NCBI GenBank assembly: GCA_963707075.1
Contig: CAVPOX010000015.1
Coordinates: 1-64,000, forward strand
From: CAXMQZ01 sp963707075
GTDB lineage: Bacteria > Acidobacteriota > Thermoanaerobaculia > Multivoradales > JAHEKO01
Length of the DNA: 64,000 nt
Direction of reading: 5' to 3'
Both the position numbers and the translations under genes were made by a program. The first letter of the stretch is position 1. Every line of letters begins with the position of its first letter. The notes beneath the pieces were generated by a model. It saw only the letters and a program-made list of their open reading frames with translations. It was not told where the DNA came from and ran no database searches. Positions 1 to 8,336 of the stretch are shown piece by piece.

Positions 1-511
1 TCTCAAGTCTCATATTATCAACACTTTAGTGTCATCTCGAGGTGGCCGTGAGCGGCTCCAAAGCAGCTCTCGCTACACTCTCGCTAGTCCATTGGCGGCC
101 AAGTGGGCATAAACGAGGACCGACGGGAGCCATCCAGGACAACCACTTCCTGTGCCTGTCACTGAAATGGTGAGAAGGCTGGTATGCAGCTCCGCCGCTC
201 GGTGAGGCCCTGGAGATCCGGCCCACCCTTCCGGGTGGTATCCGAATCGTTGCTTCGTAGAGGCCACGAATCAACCTCGCCCAGGTGAGATTCCCGAAGG
301 CAAAAGCTCGGTCCTGCTGGAGAAGCACTAGCAGGAGGCGGAGTCATAGTCTCGCGCTTGCCTCGGCTTCTGAGTTGTTGATCCAAGTCCGCGTGTGCCC
401 AGCTCAACCGCTCGAGTGGCGCTGTATGATCTGGGACAGCGCGGACGATGTCCCGTGCGATTTCCACCTCTCGGGACATGGTGGTCTGAGGAAGATGAGC
501 TCGAGGTTTCG
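1..511. other. Intergenic/5' flank, no supported gene
   Basis: Short open frames occur on both strands but none has a recognisable domain, a good ribosome site or plausible composition. The only element I would keep is a TATGAT hexamer at 425-430, a possible -10 box for the GH5 gene that starts at 512. I see no tRNA arm, repeat or hairpin worth calling. Confidence 0.5.
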
Positions 512-1774
512 ATGTTTCCCGCCAGGATGAGGGAATCCGTCATATGCGGTCTCTGTGTTGTAGTGACACTCGCCTTGGCAACGGCGAGCCTGGGCGCTGC
601 CGCCGATAGGTTCGTCACTGTCCAGGGCAAACAGATCATCGATGGAGACGGCAGACCGCTGCAACTACGCGGCACCAATCTCGGCCACTGGCTTCTGCCT
701 GAAGGCTATATGTTCAAGTTCGAGGACGTGAACTCTCCCCACCGGATCGATTTGCTCCTCAACGAACTGGTCGGCCCCGAAGAGAGTGCCAGGTTCTGGG
801 ATGCCTTCCTGGAGAGCTACATCACCGAGCCGGACATCCGGTATCTGAAAAGTACCGGCATCAACCACTTCCGATTGCCATTCCATTACCGCATGCTCAC
901 CCACGACGACTACCTCGGGCGCGACTATCACGGGTTCAAGTACCTCGATCGCGCCATCGGGTGGGCCAGGGATGCGGACCTCTATGTGATTCTCGATATG
1001 CACGCTGCGCCGTGCGGGCAGACCGGCGACAACATCGACGATAGTTTCGGGTATCCCTTTCTATTCGCCAGTCCCTCCTGCCAGGACACCTTCGTCGAAG
1101 TGTGGCGACAGATCGCCCAGCATTACAGGGATGAGCCCGCGGTCCTGGGATATGGCCTGCTGAACGAACCCATCGCTCACTTCTTCGATGCGGATCGGCC
1201 AATGCTCGAAGAGAGTCTTCTCGCTCTCTACAAGAAAGTGACCGCAGAGATCCGCGAAGTCGATCCGCACCATATTGTCTTCATTGGCGGCTCGGTCTGG
1301 AACACCAATTTCGAGTTTCTCGGCAAGCCCTTCGCCGATCAGTTGGTGTTCGAGTTTCACAAGTACTGGGTGGACGTCGTGCAGGATCAGATCCAGGAGT
1401 ACGTCGACTATCGAGACAGATACGACGTGCCGATCTACATCGGCGAGACCGGCGAAAACACCGACGACTGGGTCAGGGATTTTCGGGTACTGCTGGAGGA
1501 CAATGCCATCGGCTGGGCGTTTTGGCCTTACAAGAAGATGGACAACACCAGGGGCTTCGTGACCTTCCCCCGACCGGCCGACTACGATCTCATCATCGAG
1601 TACGCGGCCAGCGATCGCAGGAGCTACGAGAAGATCCGGGAGAATCGTCCTGATGTGACCAAGGCGCTCACAGCGCTCGAGGCGTTCATCGAAAACAGTC
1701 GCTTTGAAAACAGCGTTCCCAATCCCGGGTACATCGAAGCGCTCGGCCTTGTCGCACAGCCGGTCGACGAGTGA
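512..1774 (+). CDS. Secreted glycoside hydrolase family 5 (cellulase-like)
   Basis: A 420-residue GH5 (clan A, TIM-barrel) glycosidase, probably secreted or periplasmic and acting on beta-linked polysaccharide. An N-terminal hydrophobic segment is followed by an export-type Ala-rich site. The motif LRGTNLGHWL opens the barrel. The acid/base is Glu219 in LLNEPIAH and the nucleophile is Glu312 in IYIGETG; both are the expected GH5 residues. I chose ATG 512 because GAGG at 503-506 sits five bases upstream; a longer frame from 395 adds 39 non-signal residues. The substrate (beta-glucan, mannan or other) cannot be told from the sequence. The gene stands alone on the plus strand; the cytochrome genes converge on it. 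Confidence 0.9.
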   Translation: MFPARMRESVICGLCVVVTLALATASLGAAADRFVTVQGKQIIDGDGRPLQLRGTNLGHWLLPEGYMFKFEDVNSPHRIDLLLNELVGPEESARFWDAFLESYITEPDIRYLKSTGINHFRLPFHYRMLTHDDYLGRDYHGFKYLDRAIGWARDADLYVILDMHAAPCGQTGDNIDDSFGYPFLFASPSCQDTFVEVWRQIAQHYRDEPAVLGYGLLNEPIAHFFDADRPMLEESLLALYKKVTAEIREVDPHHIVFIGGSVWNTNFEFLGKPFADQLVFEFHKYWVDVVQDQIQEYVDYRDRYDVPIYIGETGENTDDWVRDFRVLLEDNAIGWAFWPYKKMDNTRGFVTFPRPADYDLIIEYAASDRRSYEKIRENRPDVTKALTALEAFIENSRFENSVPNPGYIEALGLVAQPVDE

Positions 1775-1978
1775 TCCCAAGGCCGGGATGTGCCTCGAGC
1801 GACTGGGCAGGTGTCTTGGCAGGCTGGAACCGGGGGTTGAGGAGCTACTGGTCGAGGGACCGAATGAGCTCATCGCCGACTGACCGGCCATGCAAGCCAG
1901 CATCAGAATCGACGAGCAGCTCTTCTGGACTCTGGCTGGGCGCGCAGCTCGGCGTCAAGGCGGCACCGCAGCCAGGGG

Positions 1979-2890
1979 TCACTCGAGGCTGAGCAGATAC
2001 TCCGCAATCGCCCTCACGTCGCTCTCGGGCAGGAGGGCGAGGTTCATCTGGACGTCGGCCATTCCACCGCTCGAGAGCTTCTCGTAACCCAGCGTCTCGC
2101 CGAACTGCAGCGCCAGCGTGAGATCCGAAACGTCTGCATACCGTTCGCGCGCTTCGAGATCACGCAGGCTCGGGACCTTTCCGTCATCACCACGTGGGTG
2201 CGGCCCTCCGGCGAGGGCGAGGCTCGGTTCGGGGATCATCAGCACGTTGCGCGGGGTATGACACTCGCCGCAGTGACCGGGGGCCTGCACCAGATAGGCG
2301 CCACGTTTCCACGCCTCGCTGCGCTCCGGATCCGAACGGAAGCCCGCCTCGTTGCGCTGGGCGAGCTGTTTCCACAGGCCAACCGCGCGCCTGGCGAGGC
2401 CGGGCATCGGGATGTCGGGAGCGAGTCCCGGCGAACGCACCGGCTCGAGCTGTTCGAGATACGCCCACAGGTCGAGCAGGTCCTCGACGCGCATCCTGCC
2501 GTACGAAGTGTAGGGAAAGGCGGGGAAGTAGTGTCGACCGTCTGGCGAGACGCCAAGGGTCATGGCGTCGACAAACTGTTCCGGCGTCCAGCTCCCGAGC
2601 CCGGTCTCGGGGTCGGGTGTCAGGTTGCCGGGCCAGAAAGTACCCACCGGCGTCGCGAACGGGGCGCCTCCGGTGGGCGGCCCCGTGACGCCGGAGGTGG
2701 CCGACGCCTTGTGGCACGAAATGCAGCCGCCGACGTGGTACATCAACTCGCCGCGGGCCGGCGAGGCATCGTACGCTGGCAGGGATCGTCCGCTGGGGCG
2801 GGCCCCGGTGAGCGGGACCAGAGCCACAGCGAGCGCTACGGCGACAATCGCCGCCGCAGCAATCCCCCGTGTGCGAAAGGCCGGCCTCAA
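1979..2890 (-). CDS. Diheme cytochrome c, exported
   Basis: A 303-residue exported diheme c-type cytochrome. There is a signal sequence over residues 8-30, heme motif CISCH at 56-60 and a second, CGECH, at 207-211, with Met-rich stretches that could supply axial ligands. The two-domain layout resembles the cytochrome subunits of membrane-bound alcohol/gluconate dehydrogenases, which pass electrons from a periplasmic dehydrogenase to the quinone pool or terminal oxidase. No dehydrogenase flavin or PQQ subunit lies next to it. It overlaps the upstream cytochrome c' gene by four bases (ATGA), so the two are translationally coupled. Confidence 0.9.
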   Translation of the reverse strand: MRPAFRTRGIAAAAIVAVALAVALVPLTGARPSGRSLPAYDASPARGELMYHVGGCISCHKASATSGVTGPPTGGAPFATPVGTFWPGNLTPDPETGLGSWTPEQFVDAMTLGVSPDGRHYFPAFPYTSYGRMRVEDLLDLWAYLEQLEPVRSPGLAPDIPMPGLARRAVGLWKQLAQRNEAGFRSDPERSEAWKRGAYLVQAPGHCGECHTPRNVLMIPEPSLALAGGPHPRGDDGKVPSLRDLEARERYADVSDLTLALQFGETLGYEKLSSGGMADVQMNLALLPESDVRAIAEYLLSLE

Positions 2891-3342
2891 TTCTTGGGCA
2901 GACGATAGAGGTCGTGACAGCTCTTGCAGCCGTTGCCGAGCTTGCCGAGAGCGGGCAGGAACGCTTCGGCTTCGGTGACAGACTGCAGTTCGATCGCTGC
3001 CTGGTGTGCCACCTCGAGGCTCTTGTCAAACTGCTCACGGTCGGTCCAGATCTCCGGCTTGGCCCAGGTCTGCGCATCGCCCTTGTCACTGCCCTCCGGA
3101 AACAGCTCTGCCGCCTGCGCCAGGTGTTCGGCGATCGAAGCGGCGCTGGCCTGGACGATCTCGGCGTCGAAGGGCTGCTCCTTCTTGGCCATGGCGCCCA
3201 GAGTTCCCATCGCTTCGCCGATCGCCTCCATTGCCTCGTGCCGCTGCTGGATCGCTTCCGTGGCCGTCATCGCCGCCGCTGAGATCGCGACCACGACCGC
3301 CATTGTGATCGTACTGCCAATCAGGAAACTCTTTCTGCTCAT
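2887..3342 (-). CDS. Cytochrome c'/c556-type monoheme protein
   Basis: A 151-residue exported protein with a signal segment at residues 5-25, a predominantly helical Ala/Glu-rich body and a single C-terminal heme motif, CKSCH, at 139-143. A C-terminal CxxCH at the end of a four-helix bundle is the hallmark of cytochrome c' and c556. The start at 3342 is set by GGAGGAGA just upstream; a longer frame from 3426 adds 28 residues that break the signal peptide. It is the first gene of a two-gene unit with the diheme cytochrome. Its role could be electron transfer or small-gas binding; the sequence does not decide. Confidence 0.88.
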   Translation of the reverse strand: MSRKSFLIGSTITMAVVVAISAAAMTATEAIQQRHEAMEAIGEAMGTLGAMAKKEQPFDAEIVQASAASIAEHLAQAAELFPEGSDKGDAQTWAKPEIWTDREQFDKSLEVAHQAAIELQSVTEAEAFLPALGKLGNGCKSCHDLYRLPKN

Positions 3343-3447
3343 TGTGTCTCTCCTCCCCGTTTCGTGGGTCTGTGCATGCGCTTCTGTATCGGCCCGGACA
3401 ATATGCGGCTTGTGGCCAGGAATCAACTTTTTCGACCTGTCAGTGAC

Positions 3448-4605
3448 TCAGTCCTTCAGTTGCGGTACGAAGACCAGGCAAACCGGAGCGACCACCTCGA
3501 TCGACTGCTCTATCGGCGTCAGTTGGCCGCCGTGCGGCTCGATTCGCAGAACGCGGATCGTGTGCGAGGCCTGATTGGCGGTGAGCAGCCATTGACCGGT
3601 CGGATCGATGGCAAAGTGGCGGGGCATCGAGCCTCCACTGGAAGCCCACTCCAGCTGCGTCAGGATGCCGTCGTCCGGATCGATGCCGAACACCGCGATG
3701 GTGTCGTGTCCCCGGTTCGAGACGTAGAGATTCTGGCCTGTCGGATCCACCGCGATCTCCGCCGTGTAGTTGGTGCCGGCGTATTCTTCCGGCAGGGTCG
3801 AGATCGTTTGGAGATTCCGCCAGGTTGCGGCGTTCTTTTCGTGTGCCAGGACCGTGACCGTGGATACCAGCTCATTGACCACGTAGACAAACGCCCCTGA
3901 TGAGGCGAAGGCCACATGACGCGGTCCCGAGCCAGGCTCTGTTCTGACGAAGGCCGGGCTACCTGGCGTCAGCGAACCGGTCGCCGGGTCGAACCGGTGC
4001 AAGAGCAGCTTGTCGAGCCCGAGATCCGCCACGACGGCCAGTCGGTTGTCCGGGCTGGTGTGGATGAAGTGGGCGTGTGGGCCGTTCTGGCGCTCCGGGT
4101 CCACGCTCGAACCGGAACTCTGCACGAAGGCCGAGTGTGTGCCCAGGAGTCCGTCGGTGCCGATCGGAAAGACGGCCACGCTTCCGCCGCCATAGTTCGC
4201 CACCAGCAGATACCGCCCAGAGGCATCCAGGGAGAGGTGGGCCGGACTTCCACCTAAAGAAGAGACCTGTTGCATGGGTCTCAGCTTGCCCGATCGGCGA
4301 TCGATCGCGAAGACGCTGACTGCACCAGCCGGCTCATCGCGGAACGTCTCGAGCTCGTTGACTGCGTAGACAAATTGACCATCCAAATCGACTGCGAGGA
4401 ACGACGGATTCTCCGTTGCGACCGCCAGGCCCAGCGACTCGGTCTCGCCGGTGGTCGGGTCGAAGCGTAACGCGTAAATGCCTTCGCTTCCGCTGCCGGT
4501 ATAGGTCCCGACGTACATCAGGTACTCGGCGCCCGGAGCTGCAGCCGCGACGGCCAGCAGCATGATCACTAGTCCAATCCGCTTCAAAGTCTCGATCCGC
4601 CTCAT
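3448..4605 (-). CDS. Lactonase-family seven-bladed beta-propeller, exported
   Basis: A 385-residue protein with a signal peptide (hydrophobic residues 10-22, then an Ala-rich site) followed by a lactonase-type propeller beginning YLMYVGTYT. Repeated blades carry motifs such as NPSFLAVD, VANYGGGSV, GPHAHFIH, RHVAFA and RHFAIDPTGQ, as in the 6-phosphogluconolactonase (YbhE/Pgl) family. Export argues against a cytosolic pentose-phosphate role; a periplasmic sugar lactone or another substrate is more likely. The start at 4605 follows GGAGGGAG. The gene lies 105 bases upstream of the cytochrome pair on the same strand, which is compatible with one transcript. Confidence 0.85.
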   Translation of the reverse strand: MRRIETLKRIGLVIMLLAVAAAAPGAEYLMYVGTYTGSGSEGIYALRFDPTTGETESLGLAVATENPSFLAVDLDGQFVYAVNELETFRDEPAGAVSVFAIDRRSGKLRPMQQVSSLGGSPAHLSLDASGRYLLVANYGGGSVAVFPIGTDGLLGTHSAFVQSSGSSVDPERQNGPHAHFIHTSPDNRLAVVADLGLDKLLLHRFDPATGSLTPGSPAFVRTEPGSGPRHVAFASSGAFVYVVNELVSTVTVLAHEKNAATWRNLQTISTLPEEYAGTNYTAEIAVDPTGQNLYVSNRGHDTIAVFGIDPDDGILTQLEWASSGGSMPRHFAIDPTGQWLLTANQASHTIRVLRIEPHGGQLTPIEQSIEVVAPVCLVFVPQLKD

Positions 4606-4975
4606 GCTCCCTCCCCAAGAAATCGATTGAAGAAAGGATATACCCACCGAAGGCCCCAGTGGGGAGCGGGCCACAGAGTAGCGATGGTCCAACGGTAGGT
4701 CGATGTAGCTCGGTTGAGGGGGTGTATTGGGGGTTCGCCTACTGGCCTTCCGGTAGTCCACTGGCTCAGCCCAAAGACTGCTGGGCACGAACGTCTGGGG
4801 TTGCGATCATAGAGCGGGAACCAGCTCGACTGGATGTGCACCATGGTCCGGTATCCCCGGCTGAATATAGGTCGCTGGAAGTTAGGGTAAGCTCGGAAGC
4901 ATGGGAAACTCGGCTATACTGGCAGATCCACCGGAGATTGAGGGTCGCCCTTCCCGCAGCAACGGAGGCAACGGG
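4606..4975. promoter_or_regulatory. 370-base divergent intergenic region with a TATACT -10 box
   Basis: This gap separates the minus-strand lactonase gene from the plus-strand FG-GAP gene. On the plus strand GGCTATACT ends at 4920 and would give a leader of about 50 bases to ATG 4976. No matching -35 is obvious, so it would act as an extended or weak -10. On the minus strand a TATATC lies near 4640. No coding sequence is supported here. Confidence 0.35.
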
Positions 4976-6274
4976 ATGACCAGACGCTGGACTCGATGGT
5001 TGCGTGAGGGTCTCTGCCTATCACTCGCCCCGATAGCGGCTTCAGGCCTGGCGTCTGCGCAGATCGAGCAGGTGAAGCTGCGCGCCAGCGATGGACTGGC
5101 CGGCGATCATTTCGGACTCTCCGTGGCGGCATCGGTCGACACCCTGGTCATCGGAGCCGAAGGGGTCGGCGATCTCGGCAGGTTCAGCGGCGCCGCCTAC
5201 GTGTTCGTTCGCTCGAGCGGCTTGTGGACGGAGCAGGCCAAGCTCCTGGCGAGCGACGGTGTCGAGTTCGACTACTTCGGTGTAGCGGTTTCGGTCGCCG
5301 ATGATACGGCGGTTGTCGGAGCTCGTGGTGTGGGAGACCTGGGGGCCTTCAGCGGTGCGGCCTACGTCTTCGTGCGCAGCGGTATCGCATGGACTGAGCA
5401 GGCGAAGCTTCTGGCAAGTGACGGAGAGGAGTTTGACAGATTTGGTTGGTCGGTGGCGGTGGATGGCGACACAGCTGTTGTCGGTGCCCCCAGAAACGGC
5501 GCGCTCGGTGATTTAAGCGGCGCGGCGTATGTCTTTGTCAGAATTGGCGAGGTATGGAGCGAGCAGGCGAAGCTTGTCGCGAGCGATGGGGGACCAGCGG
5601 ACGAATTCGGCTGGTCGGTGGCCATCGATGGGGACAGCATCATTGTCGGGTCTCCTGGAGACGATGATCTCGCTGACGCGAGCGGTGCGGCCTACGTCTT
5701 CGAGCGCAGCGGAAATCTCTGGACAGAGAGCGCCAAGCTTCGCGCAAGCGACGTGATAGATAGCAATGCCTTCGGCACATCCGTGTCGATTGACGGAGAC
5801 GCAATCGCCATTGGGGCACGCAAGGGCGGTTTTCAAGTCAGACCCGGTGCGGTCTTCGTCTTTGTTCGTAGTGCGAACGTCTGGACTGAACAAGCCAAGC
5901 TACAAGCCAGCGACGGAACGAACCAGGACTACTTTGGCCAAGCGGTATCGATTTCCGGAGACACAGTGGTCGTCGGGGCGCACGGTGTCGACGATCTCGG
6001 GGATAGCAGCGGGGCAGCCTATCTCTTCGCTCGCAGCGGGGATGTGTGGACGGAGAAAGCCAAACTACTGGCAAGCGACGGAGCGGAACAGGATGACTTT
6101 GGAGAGGCTGTCGCGGTTGCCGGCGACATCGCCGTCATCGGCGCTCCCGGTCAGGGTCTCTACCAGCAGACGTTTGACCGAGGAGCCGCATACCTTTTTG
6201 GAGTGACGGTTTTCGCCGACGGATTCGAGTCCGGAGACAGCTCATTCTGGTCCGAACAAGAACCTCTACCCTAG
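4976..6274 (+). CDS. Exported FG-GAP (integrin-like) repeat protein
   Basis: A 432-residue exported protein made of seven tandem FG-GAP-like repeats of about 52 residues after a signal peptide. Each unit follows the plan AKLxASDG..D.FG.xV, then a GD..VVGA segment, then SGAAYVFVRSG..WTE. Seven units fit a seven-bladed beta-propeller as in integrin alpha subunits, usually an adhesion or surface-binding module. Unit 5 is the most diverged. The C-terminus leaves the repeat and ends with FADGFESGDSSFWS, a tail I have seen on surface proteins of this kind. The start at 4976 follows GGAGG at 4964-4968. No catalytic domain is visible. Confidence 0.85.
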   Translation: MTRRWTRWLREGLCLSLAPIAASGLASAQIEQVKLRASDGLAGDHFGLSVAASVDTLVIGAEGVGDLGRFSGAAYVFVRSSGLWTEQAKLLASDGVEFDYFGVAVSVADDTAVVGARGVGDLGAFSGAAYVFVRSGIAWTEQAKLLASDGEEFDRFGWSVAVDGDTAVVGAPRNGALGDLSGAAYVFVRIGEVWSEQAKLVASDGGPADEFGWSVAIDGDSIIVGSPGDDDLADASGAAYVFERSGNLWTESAKLRASDVIDSNAFGTSVSIDGDAIAIGARKGGFQVRPGAVFVFVRSANVWTEQAKLQASDGTNQDYFGQAVSISGDTVVVGAHGVDDLGDSSGAAYLFARSGDVWTEKAKLLASDGAEQDDFGEAVAVAGDIAVIGAPGQGLYQQTFDRGAAYLFGVTVFADGFESGDSSFWSEQEPLP

Positions 6275-6318
6275 GTCTCGCAAGAGGCAGTGGAGAGAGT
6301 TTCAGCAAGTACTATTGA

Positions 6319-7752
6319 ATGGTGGAGACACCAGACACCATGGTGCGCGAACTTATCTGCAGGCTGCTGGTCCCGGGTTTTCTATCGATATTGATGGTGC
6401 TGATAGGGTGCGGTCGAGCCTCGACTCCTCCCGACCGCGTCGTGCTGGTGACGATCGACACCTTGCGGGCCGACCACGTCGGGTTCCAGGGGTATCCCTT
6501 GCCCATCACCCCGTTTCTGGATTCGCTGGCGGAGCAGGGAGTTGTCTTCAGGCAAGCCCTGGCCCAGGCACCGACCACCGGTCCTTCGCATGCCTCCATT
6601 TTCACCGGGCTGTACCCCATTCAGCATCGAGTGCAGGCGAACGGGCAGAAGCTTGATCCGGTATTTCTGACCCTGGCGGAGGCTCTCTCGGCGGGTGGTT
6701 TCGAGACTGCCGCCTTCGTCAGTACCAACGCTCATTTCAAATGGGGCGACCTGAGCCAGGGGTTCCAGGTGTATGACGAGCTGCCGCTGTACGGCGATGA
6801 TGGCGGCAAGACGCGGCGGAATGAATATCGCCCCGCTGCGGAGACGATCGATGCGGCCATCGACTGGCTGGCCGAGCAGGATCCCGACGAGAAGCTGTTT
6901 CTCTGGATTCACGTCTACGATCCGCACATGCCGTATCAGCCGCCCGCTGAGTACCTGGAGAAGGTGCGACGCATGGCCGAAGAGCTCGGAGAGGAAAACC
7001 ATCGAGATTATCTGCGAGCCGCTCACGGTAACCCGGATCTCGACCGGCTCTACCGAAAGATCCAGCGCTACGATGCCGAGATTCTCTATGTCGATCACCA
7101 GCTCGAGCGTCTCTATGGGGCCCTGGCGGCGCCGGGAAGCAAGGATCTATGGATTGTGACCTCGGATCACGGCCAGGGGCTCGACAGCCATGACGGCTGG
7201 ATGGGGCACGCCCGCCAGATCTACGAGGTCCAGATGCGCGTGCCCCTGTTGTTTCATTTCACCGCGAACGGTCCGGCACCGGCAGTGATCGACGACTCCC
7301 TGGTGGAGCACGTCGATCTCCTGCCCACGGTCGTAGAGCTCACAGGCCTGAGTTTCCAGCAGCAGCTTGCAGAGGTGCAGGGTATCTCTCTGGTCCCATA
7401 TTTCAGGCAGTCTTCAGCCAGGAGCTCGAAGGGCTACAGCCTGGCACAAAGCAGCTGGTATCGGCGCCGGAAGAAGGGTCGGGCCAATCAGAGTTTGCCC
7501 AAGCTTTCACTGCGGTCCCTGGAGTCCAAGTACATCTCGAACGAGGGTGAGGAAGACGAGTTCTACGATCTCCGCGTCGATCCCAACGAGAGAAACAACC
7601 TGATTGCCGACCCCGGACACACCGCCGAGCGGGATCGGATGCACACGGCTCTGCGACGTATGGTCGAATCTCTGGAGAATCTCGAGATTGATCCAGAGTC
7701 GGTCGATGAGGAAACCCTCGAGCGGTTGCGGGCTCTCGGCTACCTGCAGTAG
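6319..7752 (+). CDS. Sulfatase-fold lipoprotein (alkaline phosphatase superfamily)
   Basis: A 477-residue lipoprotein with lipobox LIGC (Cys31) and a sulfatase/alkaline-phosphatase-superfamily domain. Metal-site motifs are VTIDTLRADH near residue 45 and TSDHGQGL in the second half. The position of the formylglycine Cys/Ser is Thr87, in TGPSHASIFTG instead of CxPSRxxxxTG. A Thr nucleophile is normal in phosphodiesterase and phosphotransfer relatives, so true sulfatase activity is doubtful. The C-terminus ends LRALGYLQ, shared with the gene at 31525. ATG 6319 has only a weak ribosome site; ATG 6340 is an alternative that keeps the signal. Confidence 0.88.
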   Translation: MVETPDTMVRELICRLLVPGFLSILMVLIGCGRASTPPDRVVLVTIDTLRADHVGFQGYPLPITPFLDSLAEQGVVFRQALAQAPTTGPSHASIFTGLYPIQHRVQANGQKLDPVFLTLAEALSAGGFETAAFVSTNAHFKWGDLSQGFQVYDELPLYGDDGGKTRRNEYRPAAETIDAAIDWLAEQDPDEKLFLWIHVYDPHMPYQPPAEYLEKVRRMAEELGEENHRDYLRAAHGNPDLDRLYRKIQRYDAEILYVDHQLERLYGALAAPGSKDLWIVTSDHGQGLDSHDGWMGHARQIYEVQMRVPLLFHFTANGPAPAVIDDSLVEHVDLLPTVVELTGLSFQQQLAEVQGISLVPYFRQSSARSSKGYSLAQSSWYRRRKKGRANQSLPKLSLRSLESKYISNEGEEDEFYDLRVDPNERNNLIADPGHTAERDRMHTALRRMVESLENLEIDPESVDEETLERLRALGYLQ

Positions 7753-7786
7753 CAGGTCGGCTACGATGGTGCTCATACACAACATT

Positions 7787-7814
7787 TTGTGTTCTGCCGG
7801 ATCACCGGTACAAT
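7787..7814 (+). promoter_or_regulatory. Putative promoter for PilZ gene
   Basis: TTGTGT at 7787-7792 and TACAAT at 7809-7814 are separated by 16 bases, upstream of the PilZ start at 7872. The match is moderate. Confidence 0.4.
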
Positions 7815-7871
7815 CAGATGTGTGTGGCTGGCTACCCGAGGGGAGCGGCCGCGCACTGGGAGAGACACAGG

Positions 7872-8288
7872 ATGGCAGCAGAACCTTTCAAGGGACTGGA
7901 ACAAGGCTCGAGAGTCGTTGCGGCCGAAGAGAGGCCGGAGGTCGATTTGACCCGGGAGACCGACAAGGAGAGCGAGGCCGATCGGCGTGGGCACCGAAGA
8001 CATGCGGTTGCGAATCTTCGAGTCAAAGGTCCGATAAAGGGCGAGGTTCTCAATACCTCGCATCTTGGAATGGCCATCCAGACCAACGACAGTCTTACCG
8101 TGGGCTGGAGCTATGCCTTCAGAATGCGCAACGGCCCGGAAGTCATCCGGATTCCGGGAAAGGTCGAGTGGTGCAGGCTCGTGCAGCTCCTGCGCATAGG
8201 TGAGAATGAGTTTCTGCCAGTCTTTCGGATGGGGGTTCACCTGGCCGGCAACCTCTGGGGCAAGCCCCAGAACTACTACTACCCCTGA
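7872..8288 (+). CDS. PilZ domain protein
   Basis: A 138-residue cytosolic protein carrying a PilZ domain in its second half: RRGHRRHAV supplies the arginine-rich switch and NTSHLGMAI matches the (D/N)xSxxG motif that binds cyclic di-GMP. The first 45 residues are polar and low in structure. The start at 7872 has GGGAGA about eight bases upstream. There is no cyclase or phosphodiesterase nearby, so the partner it controls (motility, polysaccharide export) is unknown. It is followed 48 bases later by metG, which has its own promoter. Confidence 0.85.
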   Translation: MAAEPFKGLEQGSRVVAAEERPEVDLTRETDKESEADRRGHRRHAVANLRVKGPIKGEVLNTSHLGMAIQTNDSLTVGWSYAFRMRNGPEVIRIPGKVEWCRLVQLLRIGENEFLPVFRMGVHLAGNLWGKPQNYYYP

Positions 8289-8321
8289 TCCGAATCAAGC
8301 ACCGTCCATCGTCGTTCCCGG

Positions 8322-8330
8322 TGCTATGAT
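8322..8330 (+). promoter_or_regulatory. Extended -10 promoter of metG (leaderless)
   Basis: TGCTATGAT is a near-perfect extended -10 (TGnTATAAT). The last base is six bases before the metG ATG at 8337, so transcription would begin at or next to the start codon. No Shine-Dalgarno sequence is present. Confidence 0.5.
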
Positions 8331-8336
8331 CCGCCG

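Noticed and set aside
395..511. N-terminal extension of the GH5 protein
   Set aside because: No signal features, and the ribosome site favours ATG 512.
1774..1789. ATCCC...GGGAT hairpin after the GH5 gene
   Set aside because: Only 5 bp and no T run.
1775..1978. Short frames between GH5 and the cytochrome gene
   Set aside because: No ribosome site, no domain; 204 bases of apparent spacer.
6319..7752. Classical formylglycine sulfatase
   Set aside because: The Cys/Ser is Thr; I kept only the fold assignment.
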